In this document: positions 24,207-33,737 of the stretch, piece by piece
Layout of the letters: every line of letters begins with the position of its first letter
How positions within the stretch are numbered: the stretch's first letter is position 1
DNA from: an uncultured Muribaculaceae bacterium
GTDB lineage: Bacteria; Bacteroidota; Bacteroidia; Bacteroidales; Muribaculaceae
Length of the DNA stretch: 64,000 bases
Direction of reading: 5' to 3'
Assembly: GCA_910577315.1 (NCBI GenBank)
Contig: CAJTME010000002.1
Coordinates: 62,001 to 126,000, forward strand
Program-made: the position numbers and the translations under genes
The notes under the pieces: generated by a model
What the model saw: the letters and a program-made list of their open reading frames with translations, nothing else
Databases searched by the model: none
Told to the model about the DNA's origin: nothing

Positions 24207-26807
24207 TTAAAGTATTCGGAATCTGACTTTTAACAGTACACTGCGTGGCCGTATATTATATATTGAGTTAGTTTCGGTAAGTGCCGTGCGATTGGAATAC
24301 ACATAGTCTTTCCTGTTAAGTAAATTGTCGCAGGTAAGAGTAAATGTAAATCGTCTTATGGCGTAACTCGCTTCTGCATTAAGCAGTATAAACGACTTGT
24401 CGCCATCGTTAAAATTGTTATAGTAATGATATAGCGATGCTCCGATACTTATACCCCACGGCAAAGTGAAATCGAGCGATGCGCTGTTTGTAAGTGTACG
24501 TATCCAAGGCATACGGTCAAAACCATTCTGACGTGATGCTGATTGATAATATTTACCTTCGTATGATACTGACAGCCATTTGAATGGTGTCAGGCTTATA
24601 TCTCCATTCAACCCGAAAGAATCTCCTGAATAGCGCAGAATACTGTTCTGCACCAACAACGGGCTGTCATAATGACTGTATGTAGCCGACAGCCCTATTT
24701 TCAGACGCCGCCAATCAAAACCCTGACTGCCACGGATAGCGGCAGAGAACATATCGGATGTTTCATTGGTACGCTGACTTATGACATGCTCCACAAGGCC
24801 GTCATAATATGCCCCGTACAGCACATCCGGCTGCTGTCTGCCCCAGCTTAAATCCACCCTGGCAAAACTCATGGCAAGAACATTCTTGAAATTGTAGGAA
24901 AGTGTATTATACAGGTTCAACCCCTCGAATAAACCCACGACATCGTATGCCGACAATTGCCGGTAGGATGTGAGTATGTTATTGGAATAGAGATTCTGAA
25001 TTGAAGGTGTCGAATAGTTCAATGACGATTTTACACTGAGATTATGACTGCTGTTGATTTTGTACGATAAATCCAATTGCGGTTCAACCCGCACACGGTT
25101 CTTATCTGTCGCAATGTCTGACAAACGGTTATCGAGTTTGAAAAACTTATATCCGATTGGCAGATGTAGCGATATGTCAAATTTACGGTTGCGCCATGCA
25201 ATTTCAGCTTTAACACCCGTATTAAGGTTGTCAAGGCATAAATCGTTATTGAAATCAGGCAGTTCACTCGTGAGGCTATTGCGCGTATAATTCAAGAAAA
25301 ATGTAGGATGCAGGGTTACATTACCGATTCTGAACGCAGAGAGCAGTCCGATACGGTTTTCCGTTGATAAATCACGGTAATCCACGCTCTGACGCAAAGC
25401 ATCGCCGAGTATCAGATCAGGGAAAAGATTTGGTGATACTGACAGGCTATGGGGGCGCTTTTCCAGATTTATTGTTGAATAAATCTCATATCCACGATAT
25501 TCGGAACTGCGGTTTGTCATGTGGAATTTGTTGAACAAACGGAATGATTCAGTCTTGGTCGCTTGTGAAATATTGTCAGCTCCGGCCATTATCCGGCTGT
25601 CGGCATCGGTTGAGAACCAATCGAATTTCAGTTGCTCTTTCAGATACCGGGTGTCACCGTTATTCAGATATGTCAGGTCGCCGTATGCTTTGTTTGTCTT
25701 TGATAAGCCGTCCATCAACTCGTCAACTATGTTTTGCGAACCGTCGGGCAATCTGTTTGCTGTTGATGAATAACTCCTGCGGGAATCACGGTCGTTTAGA
25801 TAGGCGGCATTGATACCAAACTCTCCGGAATCTCCGACACGATATACGTTGTTGAACGTCGCACTATGTGAGCGGTTATAATAGTAAAACCGTTTGTCAA
25901 TGCCGGGAGCTGACGGTATTGACATATTGGTTATGTTGGATGTGCGTGAATAATCATTATCGAAGGAATAAAGCTCCTGCGACAAATCCTCTCCGGTATT
26001 GTTGCCTTTGTAAGTGGCGAGAAATTGGCTGTTGCGTTTGAAATAAGTCGCTATCGCAGAATTATTCCACAACATATCGTCGCCATACCCTCCGCCCAAT
26101 GTGGCTATCAGATTGAATACACCTTTCACGCCCTCCTTCAACCGTATATTGATTGACGCCTGTTCCTCCGGGCGCAATCCTTTGAGAGCCTTGATGTCCT
26201 GATGATTCTCCAATACCTGCACAGTGGCGATATTGTTTGGATCTATATTGTTTGTTGCAATGCCGTAATGACCTTTCATAAGATCCAAGCCCTCGATATA
26301 AAAATTCTTTATCGGCTTACCCTGATAAGACACCTGACCCGACTCTGCCACAGTAATACCGGGCATCTTTTTTAATACGTCTGCAAGGGCCTGATCATTC
26401 TGCGAAAGGAACGATGCAACATTGTAATTGATGGTATCTCCTTGTGAATAGATTTTCTTGGACTTTACCACAACCTCTTTCAGCTCAATCGCTTTGTTGT
26501 CGGCAACAATGTCGTAGATGCCCGGCTTATTGGGTATGCGGATTATTGCCGGGGCAATTTCTAAACCTGATGCGGTTAGGATCAAGCTGTCGCTATCGCA
26601 CGTTGTGGTAAAGCGGTAATGCCCGTTGGCATCAGTGAGTGTGGACGAAAGGAATGTTTTCGGAGAAGATGCCGGAGATACGGCCACGCTGACAAAATCC
26701 ATTGGTTGGCCTGTATGGTCAATGACGCATCCGGCTATGGCGGTCTCTCCATAGGCGTAGCGTAAGCATGCGCAAAACAGAAATAATATGAAATAGCGGC
26801 AACACAT
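24207..26807 (-). CDS. TonB-dependent-receptor-like outer-membrane protein with carboxypeptidase-regulatory-like domain
   Basis: An 866-residue outer-membrane protein: signal peptide (about 1-20), carboxypeptidase-regulatory-like sandwich (about 22-105, IAGCVIDHTGQPMDFVSVAVS), plug (about 110-225; LKKMPGITVAESGQVSYQGKPIKNFYIEGLDL), and a large barrel to the end (VLLKVRFRIL). The plug sequence around NFYIEGLDLMKGHYGIATNNI is characteristic of receptors paired with GLPGLI genes. There is no STN domain and no SusD partner. First gene of the AT-rich operon with the GLPGLI protein and the propeller lipoprotein. The ligand is unknown. The promoter at 26825-26858 includes an 18-base palindrome, so expression is probably repressor- or activator-controlled. 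Confidence 0.86.
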   Translation of the reverse strand: MCCRYFILFLFCACLRYAYGETAIAGCVIDHTGQPMDFVSVAVSPASSPKTFLSSTLTDANGHYRFTTTCDSDSLILTASGLEIAPAIIRIPNKPGIYDIVADNKAIELKEVVVKSKKIYSQGDTINYNVASFLSQNDQALADVLKKMPGITVAESGQVSYQGKPIKNFYIEGLDLMKGHYGIATNNIDPNNIATVQVLENHQDIKALKGLRPEEQASINIRLKEGVKGVFNLIATLGGGYGDDMLWNNSAIATYFKRNSQFLATYKGNNTGEDLSQELYSFDNDYSRTSNITNMSIPSAPGIDKRFYYYNRSHSATFNNVYRVGDSGEFGINAAYLNDRDSRRSYSSTANRLPDGSQNIVDELMDGLSKTNKAYGDLTYLNNGDTRYLKEQLKFDWFSTDADSRIMAGADNISQATKTESFRLFNKFHMTNRSSEYRGYEIYSTINLEKRPHSLSVSPNLFPDLILGDALRQSVDYRDLSTENRIGLLSAFRIGNVTLHPTFFLNYTRNSLTSELPDFNNDLCLDNLNTGVKAEIAWRNRKFDISLHLPIGYKFFKLDNRLSDIATDKNRVRVEPQLDLSYKINSSHNLSVKSSLNYSTPSIQNLYSNNILTSYRQLSAYDVVGLFEGLNLYNTLSYNFKNVLAMSFARVDLSWGRQQPDVLYGAYYDGLVEHVISQRTNETSDMFSAAIRGSQGFDWRRLKIGLSATYSHYDSPLLVQNSILRYSGDSFGLNGDISLTPFKWLSVSYEGKYYQSASRQNGFDRMPWIRTLTNSASLDFTLPWGISIGASLYHYYNNFNDGDKSFILLNAEASYAIRRFTFTLTCDNLLNRKDYVYSNRTALTETNSIYNIRPRSVLLKVRFRIL

Positions 26808-26824
26808 ATCATTCGTATCTGCCG

Positions 26825-26858
26825 CAAAGGTACTAAAAAATTAGTTACGCGCAACTAA
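26825..26858 (-). promoter_or_regulatory. Promoter and palindromic operator candidate of the TonB receptor/GLPGLI operon
   Basis: Minus strand -7 element TACCTTTG (26832-26825), with GTTG at the -33 position (26855-26852, 19-base spacer). Between and over them lies the near-perfect palindrome TTAGTT-ACGCGC-AACTAA (26841-26858). A dimeric winged-helix regulator of MarR type is a plausible reader; binding there would block polymerase. No regulator gene is adjacent. Confidence 0.6.
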
Positions 26859-26906
26859 AAAAATAGTCGAAGTTGCTTTTTTAACTGTAATCCATATTGA
26901 AATAAA

Positions 26907-26933
26907 GCCGCCCGCGATGTTGTCGCGGGCGGC
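26907..26933 (-). terminator. Terminator of the HdeD-like gene
   Basis: An 11-bp perfect GC-rich stem (GCCGCCCGCGA and complement) with a 5-base loop, immediately downstream of the HdeD-like stop on the minus strand. Confidence 0.8.
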
Positions 26934-26973
26934 GGGGTGTGTTTTTTATGTCAGTTTTTCAGTATGTAGCTGT

Positions 26974-27525
26974 TTATTGTCTTGCCACGGGGCGAAGGTC
27001 GTAGCTGGCGATGGCGATGGTGAAGCCCCAGTAGATGAAGGCGATTGAGGTGAGGAACGAAACCATCATCATGTCGCTGATCCATCCGGCTTCAAGGAAG
27101 AAGAATCCGATGAGGCAGAGCAGGATGCCGTTGATGATGCCGAGCCACCAGTATTTGCCGCCGCGATAGCAAGCTGCAATCAGTGCCTCAATGCCCCAGA
27201 AGATGAATACGAATGCGAGGAAATAGGGGAACACGGCTTCCGACAGCACGATGCTGCGCACCAGCATGAAACCGATGAAGATGTCAATAATGCCGCCTGC
27301 AAGCCACCATCCCCAGCCGCGGGCGTGGTTGGGGCCGGTTGCTACGCAAAGCTGTACGATACCGGTCAGGATAAGGAGCCAGCCGAAGATTTGCGATGCG
27401 ATGGCAAAGCCTGCCTCGGGCCAGAACCAATACGCGAAGCCAGCGATTACCATCAGGATGCCGACAACGAGAACAACCCACCATGCGCGGGTGGTTCCGA
27501 GATAGTTGAAATTAAAGGCTTTCAT
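26974..27525 (-). CDS. HdeD-like (DUF308) membrane protein
   Basis: A 183-residue inner-membrane protein with about six hydrophobic helices (for example AWWVVLVVGILMVIAGFAYWFW, about 14-35, and YFLAFVFIFWGIEALIAACY) and short polar turns, the pattern of the HdeD/DUF308 family. In Escherichia coli HdeD is tied to acid resistance; the Bacteroidota members have no proven role. It is a single gene, divergent from mutS2, with its own terminator. No TAnnTTTG promoter was found ahead of it. Confidence 0.85.
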   Translation of the reverse strand: MKAFNFNYLGTTRAWWVVLVVGILMVIAGFAYWFWPEAGFAIASQIFGWLLILTGIVQLCVATGPNHARGWGWWLAGGIIDIFIGFMLVRSIVLSEAVFPYFLAFVFIFWGIEALIAACYRGGKYWWLGIINGILLCLIGFFFLEAGWISDMMMVSFLTSIAFIYWGFTIAIASYDLRPVARQ

Positions 27526-27643
27526 AATAAAGTTATATTAGTTGAAGTTTTATAATCGTTTTGTCAGTCTCGTTTACGTTAATTTATATTATTAACAATG
27601 CCGGTGCCCGATTGGTTGGATGTGCCGCATAAAATATTTTTTG

Positions 27644-27651
27644 TAACTTTG
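27644..27651 (+). promoter_or_regulatory. -7 element of mutS2
   Basis: TAACTTTG ends 10 bases before the mutS2 ATG, so the leader would be about 6 bases. The -33 position (27621-27624, TGTG) is a poor match. Confidence 0.6.
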
Positions 27652-27661
27652 CACGTTAATT

Positions 27662-30112
27662 ATGATTTATCCTGACAGCATAGAATCAAAGATTGGTTTC
27701 GACACCGTGCGGCGCATGGTGGCGGCCAAATGTTCGTCGCCTTTGGGCGAGGGTATGGTGGCCGATATGGCTTTTTCGGATGATTTTGATACCGTGGCCC
27801 GCGAATTGGGACGCGTGGCGGAGTTCTGTGCCATTTTGCATGGCGACGATGATTTCCCCTCGGGTGGCATACGTGACATAACTGCGAGGCTGAAGTCAAT
27901 CCGCCCCGATGGCACGTACCTCACCGCCGCCGAACTTGTTGACCTGGGTGTATCGCTTGCGACGATGGCCTCGATAGAGGCTTTCTTCCGCACGCGCCGC
28001 AATCCCGAGGGCGTGTCGCCTTTCCCACTGCTCGACGAAGTGGCTCAGGAACTTAACGTGTTCCCTCTGCTGGCGTCGGCCATCGACCGGGTGGTAGACC
28101 GCTGGGGCAATGTCAAGGACACCGCTTCGGCTGAGCTTGCCGACATACGCCGGCGCATAGGCCAGATGGGCGGGGCCGTCAACTCGGCCATGCGCCGTGT
28201 GATAGCCCAGGCCGTGAAGGATGGCCTGCTTGACGCCGACACATCGGCGTCGGTGCGCGACGGACGCCTGGTCATTCCTGTGGCTCCGATGAACAAACGC
28301 CGTATTCCCGGTATTGTCCATGACGAGAGTGCATCGGGCAAGACCGTTTTCATCGAGCCCGCCGAGGTGGTCGAGGCCAACAACCGCCTGCGCGAGCTCC
28401 GCATCGAGGAACACCGCGAGGAAGTCCGTATTCTCATAGGCGTGGCTGCCGATTTAAGGCCGCATCTTGATTTGCTGCTCGATTCATTTTCGCTGCTGGG
28501 ATTGTTTGACTTCATACGCGCCAAGGCCGAGTGGGCCGGCGATATAGGCGCTTCGATGCCCCATCTGAGCCGGGAGCCTGAGATGGAGTGGTATCATGCG
28601 TGCCACCCTGTGTTGCAGGAAAGCCTTCGGCGCCAGTCCAAGGAGATTGTCCCTCTTGACATAACGCTTACGCCCGAAAAGCGTATTCTTGTTATATCGG
28701 GTCCCAACGCTGGCGGCAAGTCGGTGACTTTAAAGACTGTTGGCATCGTGCAATATATGGCCCAGTGCGGCTTGTTGCCGCCGGTGTATGAAAATTCCCA
28801 CATGGGTATCTTTGACTCAGTGTTCATCGACATCGGTGACGATCAGTCAATTGAGGATGACCTGTCGACCTATTCATCTCATTTACGCAACATGCGCCAC
28901 TTCCTTGCCAAAGGCGATGCGGCCACGCTGATATTAATCGATGAGTTCGGCGCCGGCACTGAGCCGCAGATAGGCGGTGCGATCGCCCAGGCGTTGCTTG
29001 CCGAGTTCAACGAGCGGGGAATGTGGGGAGTGGTGACGACCCATTTCCAGAATCTCAAGAAATTTGCCGAGGAGACGCCCGGTCTCGTCAACGGCTCGAT
29101 GCTTTACGACCGCCGCGAGATGCGTCCGCTGTTCTCGCTGGCCATAGGCCATCCCGGCAGTTCATTTGCCATCGAGATTGCCCGCAAGACGGGGCTTCCC
29201 GAATCAATCATCAGCGCCGCGTCGGAAATCGTTGGCAGTGACTATGTGAATCTTGACAAATATCTCCTCGATATTGCGCGCGACCGCCGCTACTGGGAGA
29301 ACAAGCGCCAGCAGATACGCCTTAAGGAGAAAAAAATCGAGGAAGTTCTCGAGCGCTATGAAGACGATGCGGAAACCCTGCGTCGCCGTCGCAGCGAGAT
29401 TATAGCCGACGCAAAGGCCGAGGCAAGGAAGATACTCGACGGCTCAAATGCCGCGATAGAACGCACCATCCACGACATCCGTCAGGCACAGGCCGAACGC
29501 GAGCAAACGCTTGAAGCGCGCCGACGTCTCGCCGAGGAAAAGCGGGAGCTGTCGCGGGATGCGTCGCCCGACCATCCCCTGATTGCCAAGGTTCCCAAAC
29601 GCAAAGGCGCTGCAAAGCCCGAAAAAACCTCGGAAAAAGGCAAGAAAGAGCTTGCCGCGGGTGATTACGTGGTGCTCGACGGCGCCGGTACGCCGGGGCA
29701 GATTGAGGAAATCCGCGGCAAGGAAGCCGTGGTGATTTTCGGCCATCTGCGCACCACCGTAAAACTCTCGCGCCTTTCGCCCACGATGAAACGTCCGTCG
29801 AGCGGAGCGCAGAAGGCAGCGTCGTTTGTCAGTGTGGCCACATCCGACGATTCCCGCGAGCGTCAGCTGCGATTCAAGCAGGAGATTGACGTGCGCGGCA
29901 TGAGGGTGGACGAGGCCGTGCAGGCTGTTACATATTTTATTGACGACGCCATCCAGTTCAATGCATCGCGCGTCCGCATCCTCCACGGCACAGGCACCGG
30001 TGCCCTGCGGCAATACATTCGCCAGTATCTCTCGACCGTTCCCGCCGTCCGCCGTTATGCCGACGAGGATGTGCGCTTCGGCGGAGCGGGTATAACCGTG
30101 GTCGAACTTTGA
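27662..30112 (+). CDS. mutS2: MutS2 family DNA-binding ATPase with Smr nuclease domain
   Basis: A paralogue of the mismatch protein MutS, lacking mismatch-recognition domains; family members act against recombination intermediates or rescue collided ribosomes. The 816 residues show a clamp/lever helical region (1-300), an ATPase with Walker A GPNAGGKSVTLK (about 345-356) and Walker B LILIDEFGAGTEP (about 421-433), a coiled-coil charged region (about 540-640), a KOW-like segment (about 660-700), and a C-terminal Smr domain (about 738-816; DVRGMRVDEA and HGTGTGALR) with the HGxGxG loop of the nuclease. It stands alone between a divergent membrane gene and the chromate transporter pair, which begins 13 bases after its stop and may be co-transcribed. 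Confidence 0.95.
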   Translation: MIYPDSIESKIGFDTVRRMVAAKCSSPLGEGMVADMAFSDDFDTVARELGRVAEFCAILHGDDDFPSGGIRDITARLKSIRPDGTYLTAAELVDLGVSLATMASIEAFFRTRRNPEGVSPFPLLDEVAQELNVFPLLASAIDRVVDRWGNVKDTASAELADIRRRIGQMGGAVNSAMRRVIAQAVKDGLLDADTSASVRDGRLVIPVAPMNKRRIPGIVHDESASGKTVFIEPAEVVEANNRLRELRIEEHREEVRILIGVAADLRPHLDLLLDSFSLLGLFDFIRAKAEWAGDIGASMPHLSREPEMEWYHACHPVLQESLRRQSKEIVPLDITLTPEKRILVISGPNAGGKSVTLKTVGIVQYMAQCGLLPPVYENSHMGIFDSVFIDIGDDQSIEDDLSTYSSHLRNMRHFLAKGDAATLILIDEFGAGTEPQIGGAIAQALLAEFNERGMWGVVTTHFQNLKKFAEETPGLVNGSMLYDRREMRPLFSLAIGHPGSSFAIEIARKTGLPESIISAASEIVGSDYVNLDKYLLDIARDRRYWENKRQQIRLKEKKIEEVLERYEDDAETLRRRRSEIIADAKAEARKILDGSNAAIERTIHDIRQAQAEREQTLEARRRLAEEKRELSRDASPDHPLIAKVPKRKGAAKPEKTSEKGKKELAAGDYVVLDGAGTPGQIEEIRGKEAVVIFGHLRTTVKLSRLSPTMKRPSSGAQKAASFVSVATSDDSRERQLRFKQEIDVRGMRVDEAVQAVTYFIDDAIQFNASRVRILHGTGTGALRQYIRQYLSTVPAVRRYADEDVRFGGAGITVVEL

Positions 30113-30125
30113 CAACAAGACTGCT

Positions 30126-30752
30126 ATGACCAATACATCCATAACCCCTGACGGTTCTCAGGCTTCACCGCAGAAAGGCTTGCTCGGCACCCTTTTCTGG
30201 ACTTTCGTCAAAATCGGCGCCTTCACTTTCGGCGGCGGCTGGGCCATGATTTCGATTATCCAGCGCGAGGTCGTGGACAAATATCATTGGATTGAGAAAG
30301 AGGAATTTCTCGACCTGCTCGCCGTGGCGCAGTCGATGCCAGGCATCCTCGCCGTAAACATCGCGGTGACTGTCGGCGACAATCTCCGCGGACTGCGCGG
30401 CAGTCTTGTGGCCGCGCTCGGCACCATCCTTCCGTGTTTCCTCATAATCCTCGCCATCGCCATGTTCCTCACCCCCGAGCTGATTACGTCCAACGAGGTG
30501 CTGTCGGCGATTTTCAAGGGCATCCGGCCTGCGGTGGTGGCCCTGATTGTGGCTCCGGTGATAACATCGGCCAAGGCGGCGAAGATTGGTTGGAAAACCG
30601 CGTGGATTCCAGCCGTTGTCGCCCTGCTGATATGGTCGAAACTGCCCGTCGTATCCAATCCCATCCTGTTTATCGTCCTTGGCGGACTTTTGGGATGGTG
30701 GCAACTGTACACCGTGCGTCGCCGCACAGCCGGGAAAGGAGGTGAGAAATGA
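30126..30752 (+). CDS. Chromate transporter family protein, first half (short-chain ChrA)
   Basis: A 208-residue membrane protein equal to one CHR domain: a short polar N-terminus (about 1-20), the signature FTFGGGWAMISIIQREVV (about 33-50), the PGILAVNIA block, then several hydrophobic helices ending in a basic tail. Two-gene short-chain ChrA systems make the transporter from two homologous proteins with opposite topology; the next gene, overlapping by 4 bases (ATGA), is the second half. The family is named for chromate efflux, but the substrate in anaerobic gut bacteria is unproven. Confidence 0.9.
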   Translation: MTNTSITPDGSQASPQKGLLGTLFWTFVKIGAFTFGGGWAMISIIQREVVDKYHWIEKEEFLDLLAVAQSMPGILAVNIAVTVGDNLRGLRGSLVAALGTILPCFLIILAIAMFLTPELITSNEVLSAIFKGIRPAVVALIVAPVITSAKAAKIGWKTAWIPAVVALLIWSKLPVVSNPILFIVLGGLLGWWQLYTVRRRTAGKGGEK

Positions 30753-31318
30753 GCATTTACCTCAAGCTGATCTGGAGCTATCTTAAAATAGGCTTTTTCG
30801 GTTTCGGCGGCGGATATGCCATGCTCGCCCTCATCGAAAATGAAATTGTGAGTCCGGGGTGGATTACTGAGAAGATGTTCACCGACATAGTGGCGATTTC
30901 CCAGATGACCCCCGGCCCCATAGGCATAAACTCGGCGACTTACATCGGGTATGCCGCGCCGTTGAAGGCCATGCCCGGGGCATCCCCGCTGCTTGGCATC
31001 CTGGGTTCGTTAATCTGTACTCTTGTCGTGGTGATTCCTTCGTTCCTGCTTGTGCGGTATGCCGGCCATTTTGTTCGCCGCCACCGCGACAGCATCGCAA
31101 TCGAGGGAATTTTCCGTGGATTGCGCCCTGTGGTGATAGGCCTTATTGCCTCGGCTGCGCTAATCCTTATGAACGGCGAGAATTTCGGTTATGAAACCCG
31201 CGATGTCCTCGTCAGTGTCGCAATAGCCGTGATTGCACTTGCCGTCAATCTATGCACAAAGATACACCCGATATGGATAATATGCGCCGCCGGCCTGTCC
31301 GGGTTCATATTATTCTGA
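30749..31318 (+). CDS. Chromate transporter family protein, second half (short-chain ChrA)
   Basis: A 189-residue CHR-domain membrane protein with FFGFGGGYAMLALIENEIV (about 15-33) and QMTPGPIGINSATYIGYA (about 52-69), followed by about five hydrophobic helices. It starts inside the stop of its partner (4-base overlap), which suggests equal production of a heterodimer. The domain order and the PGPIG motif match the second, inverted half of fused ChrA proteins. Substrate unknown. Confidence 0.9.
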   Translation: MSIYLKLIWSYLKIGFFGFGGGYAMLALIENEIVSPGWITEKMFTDIVAISQMTPGPIGINSATYIGYAAPLKAMPGASPLLGILGSLICTLVVVIPSFLLVRYAGHFVRRHRDSIAIEGIFRGLRPVVIGLIASAALILMNGENFGYETRDVLVSVAIAVIALAVNLCTKIHPIWIICAAGLSGFILF

Positions 31319-31355
31319 TTGATAACCACGTTCGCTCACCTGTAAACAGACAATA

Positions 31356-32645
31356 ATGACCTCGAAATACCAACAGACGGTCGACTGGCTTTTCAACCAG
31401 CTGCCGATGTTCCAGAACATAGGCGCCGGAGCCTATAAACCCGGCCTTGAGACGGTGGCCGCCCTTTGCCGCGCCTTTGGCAATCCGCAGCTGAAATTCA
31501 AATCAATCCACGTTGGGGGCACCAACGGAAAGGGCTCGACCTCGTCGTTGCTTGCATCGGTGATGATGGAAGCCGGGCACAGGGTGGGGCTGTACACGTC
31601 GCCTCATCTTGTCGATTTCCGTGAGCGCATCCGTGTCAATGGCGAGATGATTACCGAGGAGGGAGTCGTTGATTTCATCGAGCGATACCGCGCCATGAAC
31701 CTTGACCTTGAGCCGACGTTCTTCGAACTGACCACTGTGATGGCTTTTGACTGGTTTGCACGTCAGGGTTGTGACTGGGCTGTTGTGGAGGTCGGGCTGG
31801 GTGGCCGTCTTGACTCCACCAACATCATCCGTCCCGAACTTTCGGTCATCACCAATATTTCGCTCGACCATACGGCGCTGCTCGGTGCCACTGAGGTGGA
31901 GATTGCCCGCGAAAAGGCGGGGATAATCAAGGAGAACGTTCCCGTGGTAATCGGCCATGCCGAAGGCGAGGTCATGAAGGTGTTCAACCATGCCGCAGCC
32001 GAGCGTTTTTCGCTGGCACGTTTCGCCCATCAGATTCCATCGTGGAAATCCGTCGAGAACACGGGCACACATTATATATATAAGGGAACCGTGTGGGGCG
32101 ACCTGCGCTGTCCGCTCACTGGCGACTGCCAGCCCGAGAATGCCAATACGGCACTGTATGCCGTCGCCTTCCTCCCCGGGCTGCGACGCGAGGCTGTCGC
32201 ACGCGGATTTGAACGCGTGCTGGAAAACACGGGCCTGATGGGGCGGTGGACGGTGCTGCAGTCGTCCCCGACTGTCGTGTGCGACACCGGTCACAATACC
32301 GGCGGCTGGGCTTATCTCGGTCCGCGCCTGCAGGCCATCGCGGATTCCGGCGAATTGAATATGGTGATAGGCTTCGTTAACGATAAGGATGTTTCAGGTA
32401 TTCTCGGGATGATGCCTCGCAACGCGCGATACTATTTCACCTCGGCGTCGGTGCGCCGTGCGCTCCCCGCCGTTGAGCTCCGGTCGCTGGGTGCCGCTGC
32501 CGATCTCGAGGGTGAGGCTTATGCCACCGTTGGCGATGCGTTTGCGGCGGCAATGGCGGCAGCCTCGCCGGCCTCAACGGTATTTGTCGGCGGTTCGACA
32601 TTTGTTGTCGCCGACCTTCTGTCCGAAAACTTTTCGTGCAATTGA
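31356..32645 (+). CDS. folC: Bifunctional folylpolyglutamate synthase/dihydrofolate synthase
   Basis: Adds glutamate to dihydropteroate and to tetrahydrofolates, completing and retaining folate. The 429-residue protein has the ATP-binding loop VGGTNGKGSTSS (about 51-62), the Mur-ligase-like core with TSPHLVDFRERIRVNG (about 81-96), GLGGRLDSTN, and a C-terminal domain with CDTGHNTGG (about 308-316). The length is typical. It lies 37 bases after the chromate pair and 74 bases before malate dehydrogenase. The ATG at 31356 gives the expected N-terminus. Confidence 0.94.
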   Translation: MTSKYQQTVDWLFNQLPMFQNIGAGAYKPGLETVAALCRAFGNPQLKFKSIHVGGTNGKGSTSSLLASVMMEAGHRVGLYTSPHLVDFRERIRVNGEMITEEGVVDFIERYRAMNLDLEPTFFELTTVMAFDWFARQGCDWAVVEVGLGGRLDSTNIIRPELSVITNISLDHTALLGATEVEIAREKAGIIKENVPVVIGHAEGEVMKVFNHAAAERFSLARFAHQIPSWKSVENTGTHYIYKGTVWGDLRCPLTGDCQPENANTALYAVAFLPGLRREAVARGFERVLENTGLMGRWTVLQSSPTVVCDTGHNTGGWAYLGPRLQAIADSGELNMVIGFVNDKDVSGILGMMPRNARYYFTSASVRRALPAVELRSLGAAADLEGEAYATVGDAFAAAMAAASPASTVFVGGSTFVVADLLSENFSCN

Positions 32646-32661
32646 TTGTTTACACAAAAAG

Positions 32662-32690
32662 CGAGGGGAACCGCTTTCGGGCAGCCCTCG
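32662..32690 (+). terminator. Weak hairpin after folC
   Basis: CGAGGG and CCCTCG are separated by 17 bases just downstream of folC, with no T run after them. It may be a partial terminator or a structured leader for mdh. TAACTTTC at 32694-32701 misses the -7 consensus by one base. Confidence 0.3.
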
Positions 32691-32719
32691 GTGTAACTTT
32701 CATAAAAACACGTTAAGTA

Positions 32720-33721
32720 ATGGAATTCCTTTCAAATGACAAACTTGTGATTGTCGGCGCCGCCGGCATGATCGGCTCCAACATGGCCCAGACTGCAATA
32801 ATGATGGGCCTTACTCCAAACATCTGCCTCTACGATACCTACGCCCCCGGTCTTGAGGGTGTGGCCGAAGAACTTCGCCAGTGCGGTTTCAAAGGTGTTA
32901 ACATCACCGCGACTTCCGACGTTAAGGAAGCATTCACGGGCGCGGGATACATCGTTTCGTCGGGCGGCGCAGCCCGTAAGGCCGGTATGACCCGCGAGGA
33001 CCTTCTTAAAGGTAACGCCGCAATCGCCGAACAGCTTGGCAAGGACATCCGCGAATATTGCCCCGATGTGAAGCACGTGGTTGTCATCTTTAATCCCGCC
33101 GACATTACCGGCCTCATCACCCTCCTGTACTCAGGCCTCAAACCCTCGCAGGTTTCTACGCTCGCCGCGCTCGACTCAACCCGTCTGCGCAACGAGCTTG
33201 CCAAATATTTCAAGATTTCGCCCGACGAGGTTGTCAATTCGCGCACATACGGCGGCCACGGCGAGCAAATGGCTGTTTTTGCCTCCACGACGACTGTCGC
33301 CGGACAGCCCCTCTCGCAGATTATCGGCACCAAAGCCCTTCCCGAACAGGAATGGGAGGAGATGAAACAGCGCGTCATTCAGGGCGGCAAGAACATCATC
33401 GACCTGCGCGGCCGTTCCTCGTTCCAAAGCCCGGCGTACCTTTCCATCGAAATGGTGGCCGCAGCCATGGGTGGCAAACCCTTCACATGGCCTGTCGGCA
33501 CATACGTTAACAACGGGACCTATAACCATATCATGATGGCTATGGAAACCACCGTCGACCGCAACGGCGTCACCGTGCATCCCGTCAAGGGCACCGAGCT
33601 CGAAAAGAAAGAACTCGACCAGAGCTACCACCACCTCTGCCACCTCCGCGACGAGGTAATCGAAATGGGCGTGCTGCCTCCCATCAAAGACTGGCACGAA
33701 CTCAATTCAAACATCGATTGA
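32720..33721 (+). CDS. mdh: Malate dehydrogenase
   Basis: Interconverts malate and oxaloacetate with NAD(H); in gut Bacteroidota it serves the reductive branch to fumarate and succinate. The 333 residues show a Rossmann dinucleotide loop GAAGMIGSNMA (about 13-23), the substrate segment with STRLRNELA and the catalytic histidine in YGGHGEQM (about 176-183). The sequence is the Bacteroidota form of the lactate/malate dehydrogenase family; lactate activity is a less likely alternative. The stop is followed by the second composite palindromic terminator. Confidence 0.88.
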   Translation: MEFLSNDKLVIVGAAGMIGSNMAQTAIMMGLTPNICLYDTYAPGLEGVAEELRQCGFKGVNITATSDVKEAFTGAGYIVSSGGAARKAGMTREDLLKGNAAIAEQLGKDIREYCPDVKHVVVIFNPADITGLITLLYSGLKPSQVSTLAALDSTRLRNELAKYFKISPDEVVNSRTYGGHGEQMAVFASTTTVAGQPLSQIIGTKALPEQEWEEMKQRVIQGGKNIIDLRGRSSFQSPAYLSIEMVAAAMGGKPFTWPVGTYVNNGTYNHIMMAMETTVDRNGVTVHPVKGTELEKKELDQSYHHLCHLRDEVIEMGVLPPIKDWHELNSNID

Positions 33722-33737
33722 ATTAAGAATTAGAAAT

